This document shows, one piece after another, positions 1-8,984 of a DNA stretch of 64,000 bases. Source of the DNA: Eubacterium sp. (GTDB taxonomy: Bacteria > Bacillota > Clostridia > Oscillospirales > Acutalibacteraceae); NCBI GenBank assembly GCA_029258375.1, contig JARHZA010000002.1, forward strand, positions 377,001-441,000, in the 5' to 3' direction. The first letter of the stretch is position 1. Each line of letters begins with the position of its first letter. The notes under the pieces were generated by a model. It was not told the origin of the DNA. It made no database searches and worked only from the letters and a program-made list of their open reading frames with translations. The position numbers were made by a program, and so were the translations under genes.

Positions 1-2811
1 GCAACTGAGGAAGAGTTTGATGAACTTTATAAAGCAATTTTGCAATTATCAGATGAAATTCCAGTAACTGCATCTGAAATTGCAGGCGTTGCTGAAGTAG
101 CTGGTCAGCTTGGCATTAAAACTAAAGATCTTATGGATTTCACTAATGTCATGATCGGTTTAGGAAAATCGACCAACCTCTCAGCAGAAGAAGCAGCATC
201 ATCACTTGCAAAATTTGCAAACGTTACAAACATGGCGTCAAAAGACTATCAAAGACTCGGTTCTACCATTGTCGATTTAGGAAACAACTTTGCAACAACA
301 GAAGCAGACATTGTCGAAATGGCAACAAGACTTGCTTCGAGCGGAACGATCACCGGCCTTACACAAAGTCAAATTCTTGCAATTGCTACTGCTTTAAATT
401 CACTTGGAATTGAAGCAGAAGCTGGTGGTTCTGCATTTAGTAAATTGCTTAAAAAAATTCAAATAGAAGTTGAAACTAATGGAAAATCATTAAAAACGTA
501 TGCTGATGTTTCTAACATGACTGTTAGCGAATTTAAAAGGCTATGGGGACAAGATGCGGTCGCTGCAATTGGAGCGTTTACAAATGGTCTCCAAGACACT
601 GAACGTAATGGTAAATCAGCAATTCAAATTCTTGATGACTTAAAGTTAAAAGAAGTTAGATTATCAAACACAATTTTAGCACTATCAACATCAAAAGGCA
701 TTTTAACCAATGCTGTAGAAACGGCGAATAATGCGTGGCGTGAAAACACAGCACTACAGGCAGAAACAGAAAAAAGATATGCGACATTAGAATCAAAAAT
801 TCAAATTGTTAAAAACAAATTACATGAAATCGGAATAACATTTGGAGAAGAGTTAATGCCTTATGTAGAAAATGCGTGTGATTGGCTCGGAGAACTTTCT
901 GAAAACTTCTCTGATTTAACTTCGGAACAAAAAGAATCAATAATTAAGACTGCTGCAGTTGTGGCAGCTATGGGTCCTCTTGTTTTTATCTTTGGAAAAG
1001 TAACCAGTGCAACAGGCAAGTTAATAACAACAGGGGGAAAACTTATCCACACAATAGGAAGATTGAAAACTGGAGAAACCGTTTTTCAGTTTCAAAAATT
1101 CAAAGATGTTTTAACAGCAACTAAAGGTGCACAAGAAGGTGTTGCAGCAGGCTCTGCTGTTTTATCGACCTCATTTGCATCGGGTGGGGCTTTGTGTTTA
1201 GGTCTTGTTGCAGTAACAGGTCTTGTAATTGGACTTGCCGCTGCTCATAAGTCACTTACTTATGGTTCAAAAGAAACACGGGAAACAATGAATAGCATGA
1301 GTGACTCTATCGACACATTTAAAAGTAAAATGGGGGAGGCTCAATCTTATGTTGACACGATTAAAGAAACACTTAAATTTAATGAAAAAGACGTTGATTT
1401 GGAACAAGAATATGAAAAAACACAAGCGAAAATCACCGCAATAGCGAATTTAGCAGCAGCCCAACGCAGAGAGTACACAGAAGAAGAAATAAAACGTTTG
1501 GAAGAGCTTTTTGATAAGTTAGATGAAATCAATGAGAAGCAGGTTGAAAAGTTGTTAGCAAATCAAAAAGGTGTTATCACGATGATTGAAAACAACAATA
1601 ACATGAGCGCTGAACAAATGGCTGACTATATCAAAACCGCTGAAGAAACTGCTGAAGAGGCTAAAAACTCAATTTTAAAACTATTCAACGAAGAATCTTT
1701 AAAACTTGACCAACTCCAAGGCGAAGAAAGAGAAAAAAGAAAGCAACAAATAAATCAGGAGAAAGATGAAAGGTTAGCAATGGTTCAGCAAATTCAAGAA
1801 GAAACTTACAATGCTGTGTTGATGAACTATGGAAAACAAAGTGAACTGAGAGAAACGATGAAGACTGCCTTCACAGAATACTCTGAAGAGATGCTTTCTA
1901 TAAACAGCCAATATATGGACATGGAGATGCAAAACACAGAAAACAACACTGGTGCATCACTTGGCAACTATATGAACTTTCTTCTAAAGAAAAAACAATT
2001 AAACGATGAGTTTAGTTCTGAATTTCTTGAAAAAAACAGCGAGTATGTCGCTCAATATTTGGCGACAGTCGATACTATGCTCCAAAAAGGTGGAACTCTT
2101 GATGATGAAAACAGAAAAATAGTAGATGCAATAATAACAGCATACGAATCAATGCCTAAAAGTTCAAGCAAAGCCTGGTCTGAAACAATGGATAGCATTA
2201 TTGCCGTAATTGAAGAACAAGATATGAAAAGCAAAGGAAACTATTTAGGAACAAGTTTTAACGAAGGCATTGAAAATGGTCTTGAAGAAAAGAAAACATC
2301 CGTGTTCGGAAAAATTAAAGAAATTGCACGCGGAATGCTTAACATTTTCAAAAAAGAACAAGATACAAACTCACCTTCAAGAAAAGCAAAATGGCTTGCC
2401 GAAATGTTTGACTTGGGAATTATTGTTGGTCTTGAAAATTCAAAAGATGACATTTATAAAAAAACAAGTGAAATTGCAAATGGTGTAATTGAGCACGCAC
2501 AAGTAGAGGCTGAAATTCCTTTAAGTGTATCTTCTGAAAAATTGTTGGCATCAAGATATGCAGCGAGTCTTGCCTCTTCAGCAAATATGCAACAAGTTTA
2601 TAACCGTACAGTTAATAACAATTATACGAACACAAACACGTACTATTCGTCAATTGCTCAATCAAATGGTCAGACGGTTGAAGAGATTAGAAGGTTTAAG
2701 GATGACTTAATGCTCCTTTTAACTCGAAATTTTAAAGAGTCGGACAATATGATAACTGAACGTGAAGCGGGGAGGATTATTAAAAAATGTCTCAAATCTG
2801 TAAGTATGTAG
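1..2811 (+). CDS. Phage tail tape measure protein (5' end outside window)
   Basis: The frame is open from base 1, so the gene is cut at its 5' end; 936 residues are visible. It sets tail length in siphoviruses and fills the tail tube. The segment around bases 940-1000 has the hydrophobic Ala-rich stretch ending in GPLVFIFGK that is typical of TP901-type tape measures. A second hydrophobic helix follows near bases 1170-1250, then about 200 residues of charged coiled coil. The C-terminus carries a repeated-looking segment ending in phage-type NSPS-like sequence (TNSPSRKAKW). It overlaps the next tail gene by 25 bases, as expected in a tail operon. Confidence 0.9.
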   Translation, partial: ATEEEFDELYKAILQLSDEIPVTASEIAGVAEVAGQLGIKTKDLMDFTNVMIGLGKSTNLSAEEAASSLAKFANVTNMASKDYQRLGSTIVDLGNNFATTEADIVEMATRLASSGTITGLTQSQILAIATALNSLGIEAEAGGSAFSKLLKKIQIEVETNGKSLKTYADVSNMTVSEFKRLWGQDAVAAIGAFTNGLQDTERNGKSAIQILDDLKLKEVRLSNTILALSTSKGILTNAVETANNAWRENTALQAETEKRYATLESKIQIVKNKLHEIGITFGEELMPYVENACDWLGELSENFSDLTSEQKESIIKTAAVVAAMGPLVFIFGKVTSATGKLITTGGKLIHTIGRLKTGETVFQFQKFKDVLTATKGAQEGVAAGSAVLSTSFASGGALCLGLVAVTGLVIGLAAAHKSLTYGSKETRETMNSMSDSIDTFKSKMGEAQSYVDTIKETLKFNEKDVDLEQEYEKTQAKITAIANLAAAQRREYTEEEIKRLEELFDKLDEINEKQVEKLLANQKGVITMIENNNNMSAEQMADYIKTAEETAEEAKNSILKLFNEESLKLDQLQGEEREKRKQQINQEKDERLAMVQQIQEETYNAVLMNYGKQSELRETMKTAFTEYSEEMLSINSQYMDMEMQNTENNTGASLGNYMNFLLKKKQLNDEFSSEFLEKNSEYVAQYLATVDTMLQKGGTLDDENRKIVDAIITAYESMPKSSSKAWSETMDSIIAVIEEQDMKSKGNYLGTSFNEGIENGLEEKKTSVFGKIKEIARGMLNIFKKEQDTNSPSRKAKWLAEMFDLGIIVGLENSKDDIYKKTSEIANGVIEHAQVEAEIPLSVSSEKLLASRYAASLASSANMQQVYNRTVNNNYTNTNTYYSSIAQSNGQTVEEIRRFKDDLMLLLTRNFKESDNMITEREAGRIIKKCLKSVSM

Positions 2812-3638
2812 CCATAGACGGTTCAGAGTTGAATTTTGGAATAGACGGTAATCTTTATTTTGGTGATGGATTAAGAAAACATTCTTATTCGTATGTTGCG
2901 CCGTATGGTCGATTATTAGGCTTTAAAAATGAAGATATAGTTGAATATCAGGCAAACATATACGTTTCAAATAAAAATTCAAATTCAACAAAACTAAAAA
3001 ATGAAATTTTTGAAACTTTTGAAAAAGATATAATTTTTAAAAACAACAACCCTCTTACATCAAAATATGGACGTCTGTACATCAATGGATATTATTTAAA
3101 CTGTTTTATTCGAGAAATGAGCGCAATAGGATATCTAAAAACTTCAAGAACGTTGCGGCAAACAGTTTCTATTATTACCGATTTTCCAAACTGGATTAAG
3201 GAGATAGAGTTTTTCTTTACTGATTTAGAAGAAGCATCAAGTGGAAAGAAATACCCCTACTCATATCCTTATTCTTACGCAACAAGAGCAGCAAAGCAGA
3301 AATTACAAAATTTCTATATAATGCCTGTCAATTTTAAAATGGAAATCTCTGCTAAAGAAGGTAAAATTGCCACAAATCCTTACGTTATCATAGGTGATCA
3401 AAAATATCAATTTAACATTAACATTCAAGATGACGAGAAGCTTATTGTTGATTCAATGAAAAAATCAATAATTCACGTTTTAAGTAATGGTGAAGTATCA
3501 GATGTTCTTTACGTCAGGGATAAATTAAGTGACATTTTCAAAAAAATCCCAATAGGGGAAAGTGATGTTTCCATATCAAAAAACACCAACATTAAGCTGA
3601 CTCTTTTGATTGAAAGGAGCGAACCAGAATGGACTTGA
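2787..3638 (+). CDS. Phage distal tail (Dit-like) protein
   Basis: This 283-residue protein directly follows the tape measure, the standard position of the distal tail protein that joins tube and baseplate in siphoviruses. A strong GGGGAGG site lies 9 bases before the ATG, inside the tape-measure frame. The N-terminal half is beta-rich with a central segment around SKYGRLYINGYYLNCFIREMS-type sequence, comparable to Dit N-domains. Assignment rests mainly on position and size; sequence similarity to the family is weak by eye. It overlaps the next gene by 10 bases. Confidence 0.65.
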   Translation: MSQICKYVAIDGSELNFGIDGNLYFGDGLRKHSYSYVAPYGRLLGFKNEDIVEYQANIYVSNKNSNSTKLKNEIFETFEKDIIFKNNNPLTSKYGRLYINGYYLNCFIREMSAIGYLKTSRTLRQTVSIITDFPNWIKEIEFFFTDLEEASSGKKYPYSYPYSYATRAAKQKLQNFYIMPVNFKMEISAKEGKIATNPYVIIGDQKYQFNINIQDDEKLIVDSMKKSIIHVLSNGEVSDVLYVRDKLSDIFKKIPIGESDVSISKNTNIKLTLLIERSEPEWT

Positions 3639-4576
3639 TAGCAATTGATGAAAACAGAAAAGAAAGATTTGTTTTAACTAATTTAAATGCAGATTTTGCC
3701 GTTGGAGACGAGAACACATTTAATATTTCGCTTCCTATTATCTTTTTTGAAAAAATGAAAAACATCAAATTTCTTTCTTTTGAAAAAACTGAATTCGGTG
3801 GGCAAATCGATTCTTATAAAATTGATACCACAAGTGACATTGTTAATTACAGTGGAAGATGTTGGAGAAAAATTATTGATGAAAAAATAATCGTTCCGCC
3901 TGAAGGGCAAGATTATTTAGTCGTTAGTGGAAAAATAACAACAATAATGCAGCAGGCATTAGTTGATGCAGGTCTTTCTGATATGTTTGAAGTTCAAAAT
4001 TTCAGCAATAAAACAATTAGCAATTTCAAATTTAACCGCTATTGCACATTGTTAGAGGGATTTAGTGCGATTGTTTCTCAAATTGACTGTGTTATTAAAT
4101 TTCAATATCAAAATGGTAAGGTGTTGATTAGCGCTGAAAAGTTAAAGGTAATTGAAATGTTCGATAATTACGATTGCCGTTTTGAAATAGAAAAAAGCAA
4201 ATCTCAAATAAACCATTTAATTTGTTTAGGTTCAGGAGAGTTGGCAAACAGGCAAGTGTTAAATCTTTTTTTAGATGAAAATAAGAATATTGTTGAAAAA
4301 CAATTTTATTTTGGAGAAGACGAAAGAACACAAATATATGATTATCCGAATGCAGAAGATATTGAGAGTTTAAAAAGCAGCGCAATTGAACGTTTTAAGG
4401 CTTTGTTAAAAGATGAAAACATTGGAATGACTTTAAATGATGTTGATCTTGAAATTGGACAATATGTAGTAGCAATTGAACATTTAACTAATACGAACGT
4501 AAAAAAAAGAATTTCAAAAAAGATTTTAACCCAAACTAACAAACAATCAATTATTAAATACGAGGTGGATGACTAA
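3629..4576 (+). CDS. Phage tail protein, Gp37-like hub/baseplate
   Basis: This 315-residue protein sits where the tail-associated hub or endopeptidase normally lies. The N-terminal segment (residues 1-110: short beta strands, then YSGRCWRKII and IVPPEGQDY) resembles the siphovirus ReqiPepy6 Gp37-like family of tail proteins. Translation is probably coupled to its neighbours: it starts within the Dit-like gene and ends TAATG with the next start. No peptidase motif is visible, so any cell-wall-cutting role would have to come from another tail protein. Confidence 0.6.
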   Translation: MDLIAIDENRKERFVLTNLNADFAVGDENTFNISLPIIFFEKMKNIKFLSFEKTEFGGQIDSYKIDTTSDIVNYSGRCWRKIIDEKIIVPPEGQDYLVVSGKITTIMQQALVDAGLSDMFEVQNFSNKTISNFKFNRYCTLLEGFSAIVSQIDCVIKFQYQNGKVLISAEKLKVIEMFDNYDCRFEIEKSKSQINHLICLGSGELANRQVLNLFLDENKNIVEKQFYFGEDERTQIYDYPNAEDIESLKSSAIERFKALLKDENIGMTLNDVDLEIGQYVVAIEHLTNTNVKKRISKKILTQTNKQSIIKYEVDD

Positions 4577-5436
4577 TGGGAATGAGATTGATCACAGGCA
4601 ACACTCTTGATACGAAAGTTCAAGCTGAAGATGATAGAGCATTAAATGCTGGAATTATAAAAAAGCAAGAATGTGTCTTTTCAGTTGGAAGTAAATTTGA
4701 ACACGAAATATTAAGCGCAAACACTATTCGAATCAAAGAAGGCGATGGAGTTATGTTTGGAGCACATTTTAGAATTCCTAAAGGCGAGTTTGAAGAAGTG
4801 AAAATCGAAACTTGCCCTGTTGGATTTAAAAGAATCGACATAATTTGTGCAAAATATAAAAAATATCAAAACACTGAAAGCTGCTCAATTGAAGTGGTTA
4901 AAGGAGTTCAAAAAAACAGAGATCCTGTAGTGCCAATTATTAAAAAAGGAAACATTTTAAACGGTGATGCCGAAAATCTTATGCCGTTAAAAATAGTGAC
5001 TTTAGATGGGGTTAACATTTCGGCAGTAGAAAATGCCTTTGTTTTAAATGATGATCTAAACATCCTTTGGGAAGGTGCGTTCTACATGATGCCAACCGAG
5101 GAGCAAACTATAAATTTGTCAGAAGAAAATGCAATAAGCAAACAGAACAATGGTGTCATTTTTGCTTTTTGTGCTTTTGACAGAAATATTTTAAAGCCAA
5201 AAGATACAGAATGGATGTATTTCTTTGTTCCAAAAAGCCATGTGATGCTCACGAAAAATGCTGGCACGGCAACAACAGGAATCTATATGTCAGATGCGTA
5301 TGCTGGTCTTTACAAATACCTTTACGTTGAAGATAGAAAAATTAGAGGATTTTCTTCAAACAGTGAAGCAGGCACGGTCAATGGTATTGCGTACAGAAAT
5401 AACGATTTTGTTTTACGATACGTAATAGGAGTGTGA
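4576..5436 (+). CDS. Phage baseplate/appendage structural protein
   Basis: The 286-residue product starts in the TAATG overlap with the upstream tail gene. The first 60 residues (LITGNT, then NAGI and a KIEGDGVMFGAHFRIP-like stretch) resemble N-terminal domains of baseplate-attached appendage proteins in clostridial siphophages, which hold a receptor-binding domain at the C-terminus. The C-terminal 120 residues are beta-rich with no motif that I recognise. Precise role is inferred from position only. Confidence 0.55.
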   Translation: MGMRLITGNTLDTKVQAEDDRALNAGIIKKQECVFSVGSKFEHEILSANTIRIKEGDGVMFGAHFRIPKGEFEEVKIETCPVGFKRIDIICAKYKKYQNTESCSIEVVKGVQKNRDPVVPIIKKGNILNGDAENLMPLKIVTLDGVNISAVENAFVLNDDLNILWEGAFYMMPTEEQTINLSEENAISKQNNGVIFAFCAFDRNILKPKDTEWMYFFVPKSHVMLTKNAGTATTGIYMSDAYAGLYKYLYVEDRKIRGFSSNSEAGTVNGIAYRNNDFVLRYVIGV

Positions 5437-5440
5437 TTTA

Positions 5441-5998
5441 ATGAAGATATCTTTTGCAAATAGAAACACTGTTAATGTAGAGATGTTTCAGTATGACTTC
5501 GGACAAACTCTTGAAATTGAAGGGTTGACACTTCCGAAAGAATTTGAAGTTCATTATCAAAACGGCACGAACACACCCGTTACCGTTAAAGGAACGTTTG
5601 ATGAAATCGAAAAAGTAGGAAAAGTCAATATTCCAGACGAATGTCTTCAGCAAGATGTTCAACAGTTTAAGGCATGGCTCTGGGTTAGTGATGAAAAGAG
5701 TGGTAAAACGATTAAAATTATTCGTTTTTATCTTCAAAGCCGTGAGAAACCGTCCAACATTCCTTTAATTTCAAGTGTTACTGAAATTAAAGGCTATGCT
5801 GATTATGTTAAGGAAAATGCAGATAAAGTTAAACAAGCAGAACAAATTGGAAAAGATTTAATGGCTAAAGCCGAAAACGGTGAGTTTAATGGTAAAACAC
5901 CAGTTAAAGGTGTTGACTATTTGACTGAAGAAGAGAAAAAGCAAATGGTGCAAGATACTATAACGGCTCTTCCTAAGTGGTCAGGTGGTGCTTACTAA
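5441..5998 (+). CDS. Phage baseplate upper-like/tail protein
   Basis: A 185-residue tail-module protein four bases after the previous gene. The N-terminal 105 residues form a compact beta domain. A short helical linker follows (residues about 118-150). The C-terminal segment contains GKTPVKGVDYLTEEE, a motif often found in BppU-like and other minor structural proteins just before a fibre domain. The fibre part is missing here, and the stop overlaps the next ATG in TAATG. It may act as an adaptor between baseplate and the fibre proteins that follow. Confidence 0.55.
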   Translation: MKISFANRNTVNVEMFQYDFGQTLEIEGLTLPKEFEVHYQNGTNTPVTVKGTFDEIEKVGKVNIPDECLQQDVQQFKAWLWVSDEKSGKTIKIIRFYLQSREKPSNIPLISSVTEIKGYADYVKENADKVKQAEQIGKDLMAKAENGEFNGKTPVKGVDYLTEEEKKQMVQDTITALPKWSGGAY

Positions 5999-6333
5999 TG
6001 CCTTATGACAAAGTGGTCGATAGCAAAAAATTAGATGACGGTCTAACTTTGATAGCGAATTCAATAAGAAACAAAACGATAATTCAAAATGAATTGGTGT
6101 TTCCAGAAGGTTTTTCAAAGGCAATAAAGTCAATAAATGAAGGCGAACACCCTATATACAATGGTCAGTATAGTGTTACGCCAAAAGCAAATGAAACAGT
6201 TCTGTTACAAACCAAAAACAAAATTTTAAAAGATAATGTAACAGTAGAAAAAGTTCCATATTTCGAAACATCAAACGATTATGGAGAAACAATTTATATA
6301 GCGAGTGAGGTAAAAGAAAATGCCAATAAATAA
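5998..6333 (+). CDS. Small phage tail/fibre-region protein
   Basis: A 111-residue protein. I chose the ATG in the TAATG overlap at 5998 because it couples translation with the upstream gene; an in-frame upstream ATG lies inside that gene. The sequence has a helix near residues 7-30, followed by a PEGFSKAI segment and a beta-rich end with the phage-tail phrase ASEVKENA. Its C-terminus overlaps the next gene by 14 bases. It resembles the small proteins found between baseplate and fibre genes in clostridial prophages; the function is unknown. Confidence 0.5.
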   Translation: MPYDKVVDSKKLDDGLTLIANSIRNKTIIQNELVFPEGFSKAIKSINEGEHPIYNGQYSVTPKANETVLLQTKNKILKDNVTVEKVPYFETSNDYGETIYIASEVKENANK

Positions 6334-6895
6334 AGTTATATTTGGTGGAGAAGTTAAACTTGATTTAACAGCAGACACAGCAACAGCAGACAAAGTTATT
6401 AAAGGAATGACTTTCCACGATAAAACAGGTGCACAAGTCACAGGAACTTGTGACTTCGATTCAAACACACAAGATGCCACTGCTGCTGTGGCCGAAATCA
6501 TAAAAGGTAAAACTGCTTATATTCGTGGTGCGAAAGTAACAGGTACAATGCCTAATAACGGTGCTATTACAGGCGAAATATCAACAAAAGAAGGAGTATA
6601 TACAGTTCCCCAGGGATTTCACGATGGCTCAGGAAAAGTAAAAATCTCTGCAGCAGAACAAGTGAAACTTGTTCCAGCAAACATTCGCCAGGGCATTACT
6701 GTTTTAGGTGTTGTTGGTAGCATGAGCGGTAGCGAGGCAGTTAAAGCTCAAACTAAGACGGTTACCCCTAAAAGCACACAGCAATCAATAACACCTGATG
6801 AAGGTTTCAACTATCTCAGCAGTGTAACGGTAAAAGCCATTCCTTATGTTGAGAGCGATAATGAGGCTGGTGGAAAGACCGTAACAATTGGTTAA
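6320..6895 (+). CDS. Phage tail fibre-like protein with DTVTA-type module
   Basis: This 191-residue protein starts with a module of about 40 residues (INKVIFGG, LDLTADTATA, HDKTGAQVTG) that is common in phage tail proteins and recurs at the start of the next gene. The rest holds further copies of similar short beta repeats ending in VTGT, such as IRGAKVTGTMPNNG and an SGKVKISA segment. Such repeats usually fold as elongated fibre segments. A likely part of the host-recognition apparatus; no receptor domain is identifiable. Confidence 0.6.
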   Translation: MPINKVIFGGEVKLDLTADTATADKVIKGMTFHDKTGAQVTGTCDFDSNTQDATAAVAEIIKGKTAYIRGAKVTGTMPNNGAITGEISTKEGVYTVPQGFHDGSGKVKISAAEQVKLVPANIRQGITVLGVVGSMSGSEAVKAQTKTVTPKSTQQSITPDEGFNYLSSVTVKAIPYVESDNEAGGKTVTIG

Positions 6896-6906
6896 GGAGT
6901 GAAACA

Positions 6907-7929
6907 ATGGCAATCAATAAAGTTGAATTTGATGGTAAGTCTTTAATAGATTTAACATCAGATACAGTCACTGCTGAAAACTTACTTAGTGGAGCAACAG
7001 CACATGACAAGGCAGGCAATCCAGTTGTCGGTATTGCAAAAATTCCAACTAAAGTTAGTGAACTGGAAAATGATAGCCAATTCGTAAATGATAAGCAAGT
7101 TTTAGAAGCCATTTATAAATTGGTAAGCCCGTATATAGTTGTTAACTCTATGCAAGGTGATTCGTTCACTATTCCTGATTGTTCCAATTTTAAACTTCAA
7201 AATTTAAAAATATTTGGCAAAACAATTCAGGATGGAGTTCCAACTCCTGAAAAGCCTGTTCCGCTAATTTCCGTTGGATATAATGGTAAAGTGCCAGTTA
7301 AAGTTGAAGAAGTATCAATCGACATTCCAACATTAAATGGTGGCATAAATGGTGTTCCAGTTCAACAAGGGGAAAATTATATATTCAACAACAAACGTTG
7401 GCTCTGCGATGAAATCGATTTGAAAAAAGGTGTTCGCATTCAAAGAATAGGACGTTTTACTTTTAATGGTTCAGAAGATTGGAAATTGCAAAGTATAAAC
7501 GAATATGGAATAGCTAATTTTGGTTTAGTAGTAAGTAATGTTGTTGAACAATCAAGTGTGAATAGGCTTGTGTGTAATAGATTTAAGTATCAAAGTACAC
7601 TGATTAGTAACACAAAAGACGAGGGCATTCTTGTATCTAATACGGTTTACATAAGAGTCAACAAAACTAAAGCCTCAACAGTAACTGCATTCAAAAAATG
7701 GCTGAAAGCTAATCCGGTTGAACTTGCCGTACCATTAGTTAACCCAGTTGAAACACCGTTAACAGAAGAAACCAAAAATTTATTAACCCGTCTAACAACC
7801 AAATATCCTCAAACCAAAGTGTCAAACACTTATGTAGCAGGCTTAGAAGCTACATATGTTGCTGACACGAAAAACTATATTGATAACAAAAACAAACCTA
7901 TAAAACAAGCAATAATTGAAAGCATATAA
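6907..7929 (+). CDS. Phage tail fibre/receptor-binding-like protein
   Basis: A 340-residue protein preceded by AAGGAG. The N-terminal 42 residues are a paralogue of the start of the upstream gene (INKVEFDG, LTSDTVTA, HDKAGNPVVG). Then comes a TKVSELENDSQFV segment, a phrase frequent in phage fibres before a shaft. The middle (residues 85-260) is a beta-sandwich-like domain with the pattern NLKIFGKTIQDGVPTPEKPVP, well known in phage tail proteins of Firmicutes. The C-terminal helix may contact the next protein. It is the best candidate for the receptor-binding protein in this window. Confidence 0.6.
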   Translation: MAINKVEFDGKSLIDLTSDTVTAENLLSGATAHDKAGNPVVGIAKIPTKVSELENDSQFVNDKQVLEAIYKLVSPYIVVNSMQGDSFTIPDCSNFKLQNLKIFGKTIQDGVPTPEKPVPLISVGYNGKVPVKVEEVSIDIPTLNGGINGVPVQQGENYIFNNKRWLCDEIDLKKGVRIQRIGRFTFNGSEDWKLQSINEYGIANFGLVVSNVVEQSSVNRLVCNRFKYQSTLISNTKDEGILVSNTVYIRVNKTKASTVTAFKKWLKANPVELAVPLVNPVETPLTEETKNLLTRLTTKYPQTKVSNTYVAGLEATYVADTKNYIDNKNKPIKQAIIESI

Positions 7930-7941
7930 GAGGTGTAATTT

Positions 7942-8340
7942 ATGTATAAAATATTTAAAGAAGTCATTTTGAGTGGAGATTTCGAACTCTCCTCAATGTT
8001 AAGAAAAATCGATACAATGTGGGTTAAGAATAAAATAACCGATGAAGAAAAGAATGAATTGATCACTTTAGCAAGAGAAAACGCAGATCCAACACTTTCT
8101 ATTGACATAATAGCAAGACTTGATGACCACGAAATGCGTCTTCGTAAACTTGAAGAGGGTGGAACTTCGCCAGCACCACCAAGTGAAGAATATCCAAATT
8201 TCGAACCAAACCATGTATATTTGAATGGGGACAAGGTTACATTTGAAGGAAAGAAATACATTTGTAAACTTCCTGAACACGTTGACAAAACAACATGGAG
8301 TCCAAAAGATTATCCACCATATTGGCAAGAAGTAATCTAA
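7942..8340 (+). CDS. Small tail protein with carbohydrate-binding-like C-terminus
   Basis: A 132-residue protein. Residues 1-75 are helical and resemble small XkdX/tail-associated proteins (SSMLRKIDTMWVKNKITDEE). After a Pro-rich linker (APPSEEYP) the C-terminal 45 residues contain Y.NGDKVTFEGKKY and W.PKDYPPYWQ, the aromatic spacing of CBM5/12-type chitin-binding domains. It may bind cell-surface sugar, but the domain call is by eye. It lies in the tail-to-lysis transition. Confidence 0.55.
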   Translation: MYKIFKEVILSGDFELSSMLRKIDTMWVKNKITDEEKNELITLARENADPTLSIDIIARLDDHEMRLRKLEEGGTSPAPPSEEYPNFEPNHVYLNGDKVTFEGKKYICKLPEHVDKTTWSPKDYPPYWQEVI

Positions 8341-8354
8341 GAGAGGTGTTATAA

Positions 8355-8444
8355 ATGATTAGTTCATTTCACTTGTTTTGGATTGTTCCATTATCCGCAG
8401 CCTTTGGAATGGTAACATTGGCATTAGTATCAATCAACAAATAA
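8355..8444 (+). CDS. Tiny phage membrane protein (29 aa)
   Basis: A 29-codon reading frame with a good GAGAGGTG site seven bases before the ATG. The product is a single hydrophobic helix (FWIVPLSAAFGMVTLALV) with a short polar end. It lies just before the holin gene, where small DUF3789-like membrane peptides are often found in clostridial prophages. Its job is unknown; an accessory role in lysis is possible but not shown by the sequence. Confidence 0.6.
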   Translation: MISSFHLFWIVPLSAAFGMVTLALVSINK

Positions 8445-8477
8445 ATTTATAATTCATAAGAAAAAGAGGTATAAAAA

Positions 8478-8984
8478 ATGAAAGTAAAAGATTTTTTTGA
8501 AGTTGCTTTAGCAACATTTTTAGGGTTTTTATCAACCTTTTGTAAACAATATGGACTGATTTTAGCAATGGTATTCGTTGTTATTATCATTGACTTTGTA
8601 ACAGGACTAATTAAAGCAAAGTTAGGTGGAAACATAGAGAGTGGAATAGCAAGAAAAGGGTTCTTTAAAAAGATAGCATTGTTTGTGGCTCTTTTCTTTG
8701 GTATGTTTCTCGATTGGTTTGCTCCTATGATGTTAAATTCGATTAACATTGAATTATCGTTCGCTATGCCGTTCGCAATGATTATTGGTTGCTACATAGT
8801 TATAAATGAGTGTATTTCCATAGCAGAAAATTTGTACGAAATAAATCCTAATACAGTTCCTAAATTTATCGTTAATTGTTTGAAGATTGCCCAGGATAAA
8901 ATAAACGGCATAGATGAAGAAAATAAAACGCAGGAAGAATCTGAAAAAATAGAAGATAGAGAGGAGCATATTTATAATGAGTAA
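8478..8984 (+). CDS. Phage holin, Phage_holin_4/TIGR01593 type
   Basis: A 168-residue membrane protein with three to four hydrophobic helices and the family hallmark IIDFVTGLIKAKL followed by RKGFFKKIA. It would form the membrane lesion that releases or activates the endolysin at the end of the lytic cycle. A charged tail of about 35 residues follows the last helix. Its stop overlaps the endolysin start by 8 bases, so the two are a classical lysis cassette. SD GAGG at 8467-8470. Confidence 0.9.
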   Translation: MKVKDFFEVALATFLGFLSTFCKQYGLILAMVFVVIIIDFVTGLIKAKLGGNIESGIARKGFFKKIALFVALFFGMFLDWFAPMMLNSINIELSFAMPFAMIIGCYIVINECISIAENLYEINPNTVPKFIVNCLKIAQDKINGIDEENKTQEESEKIEDREEHIYNE

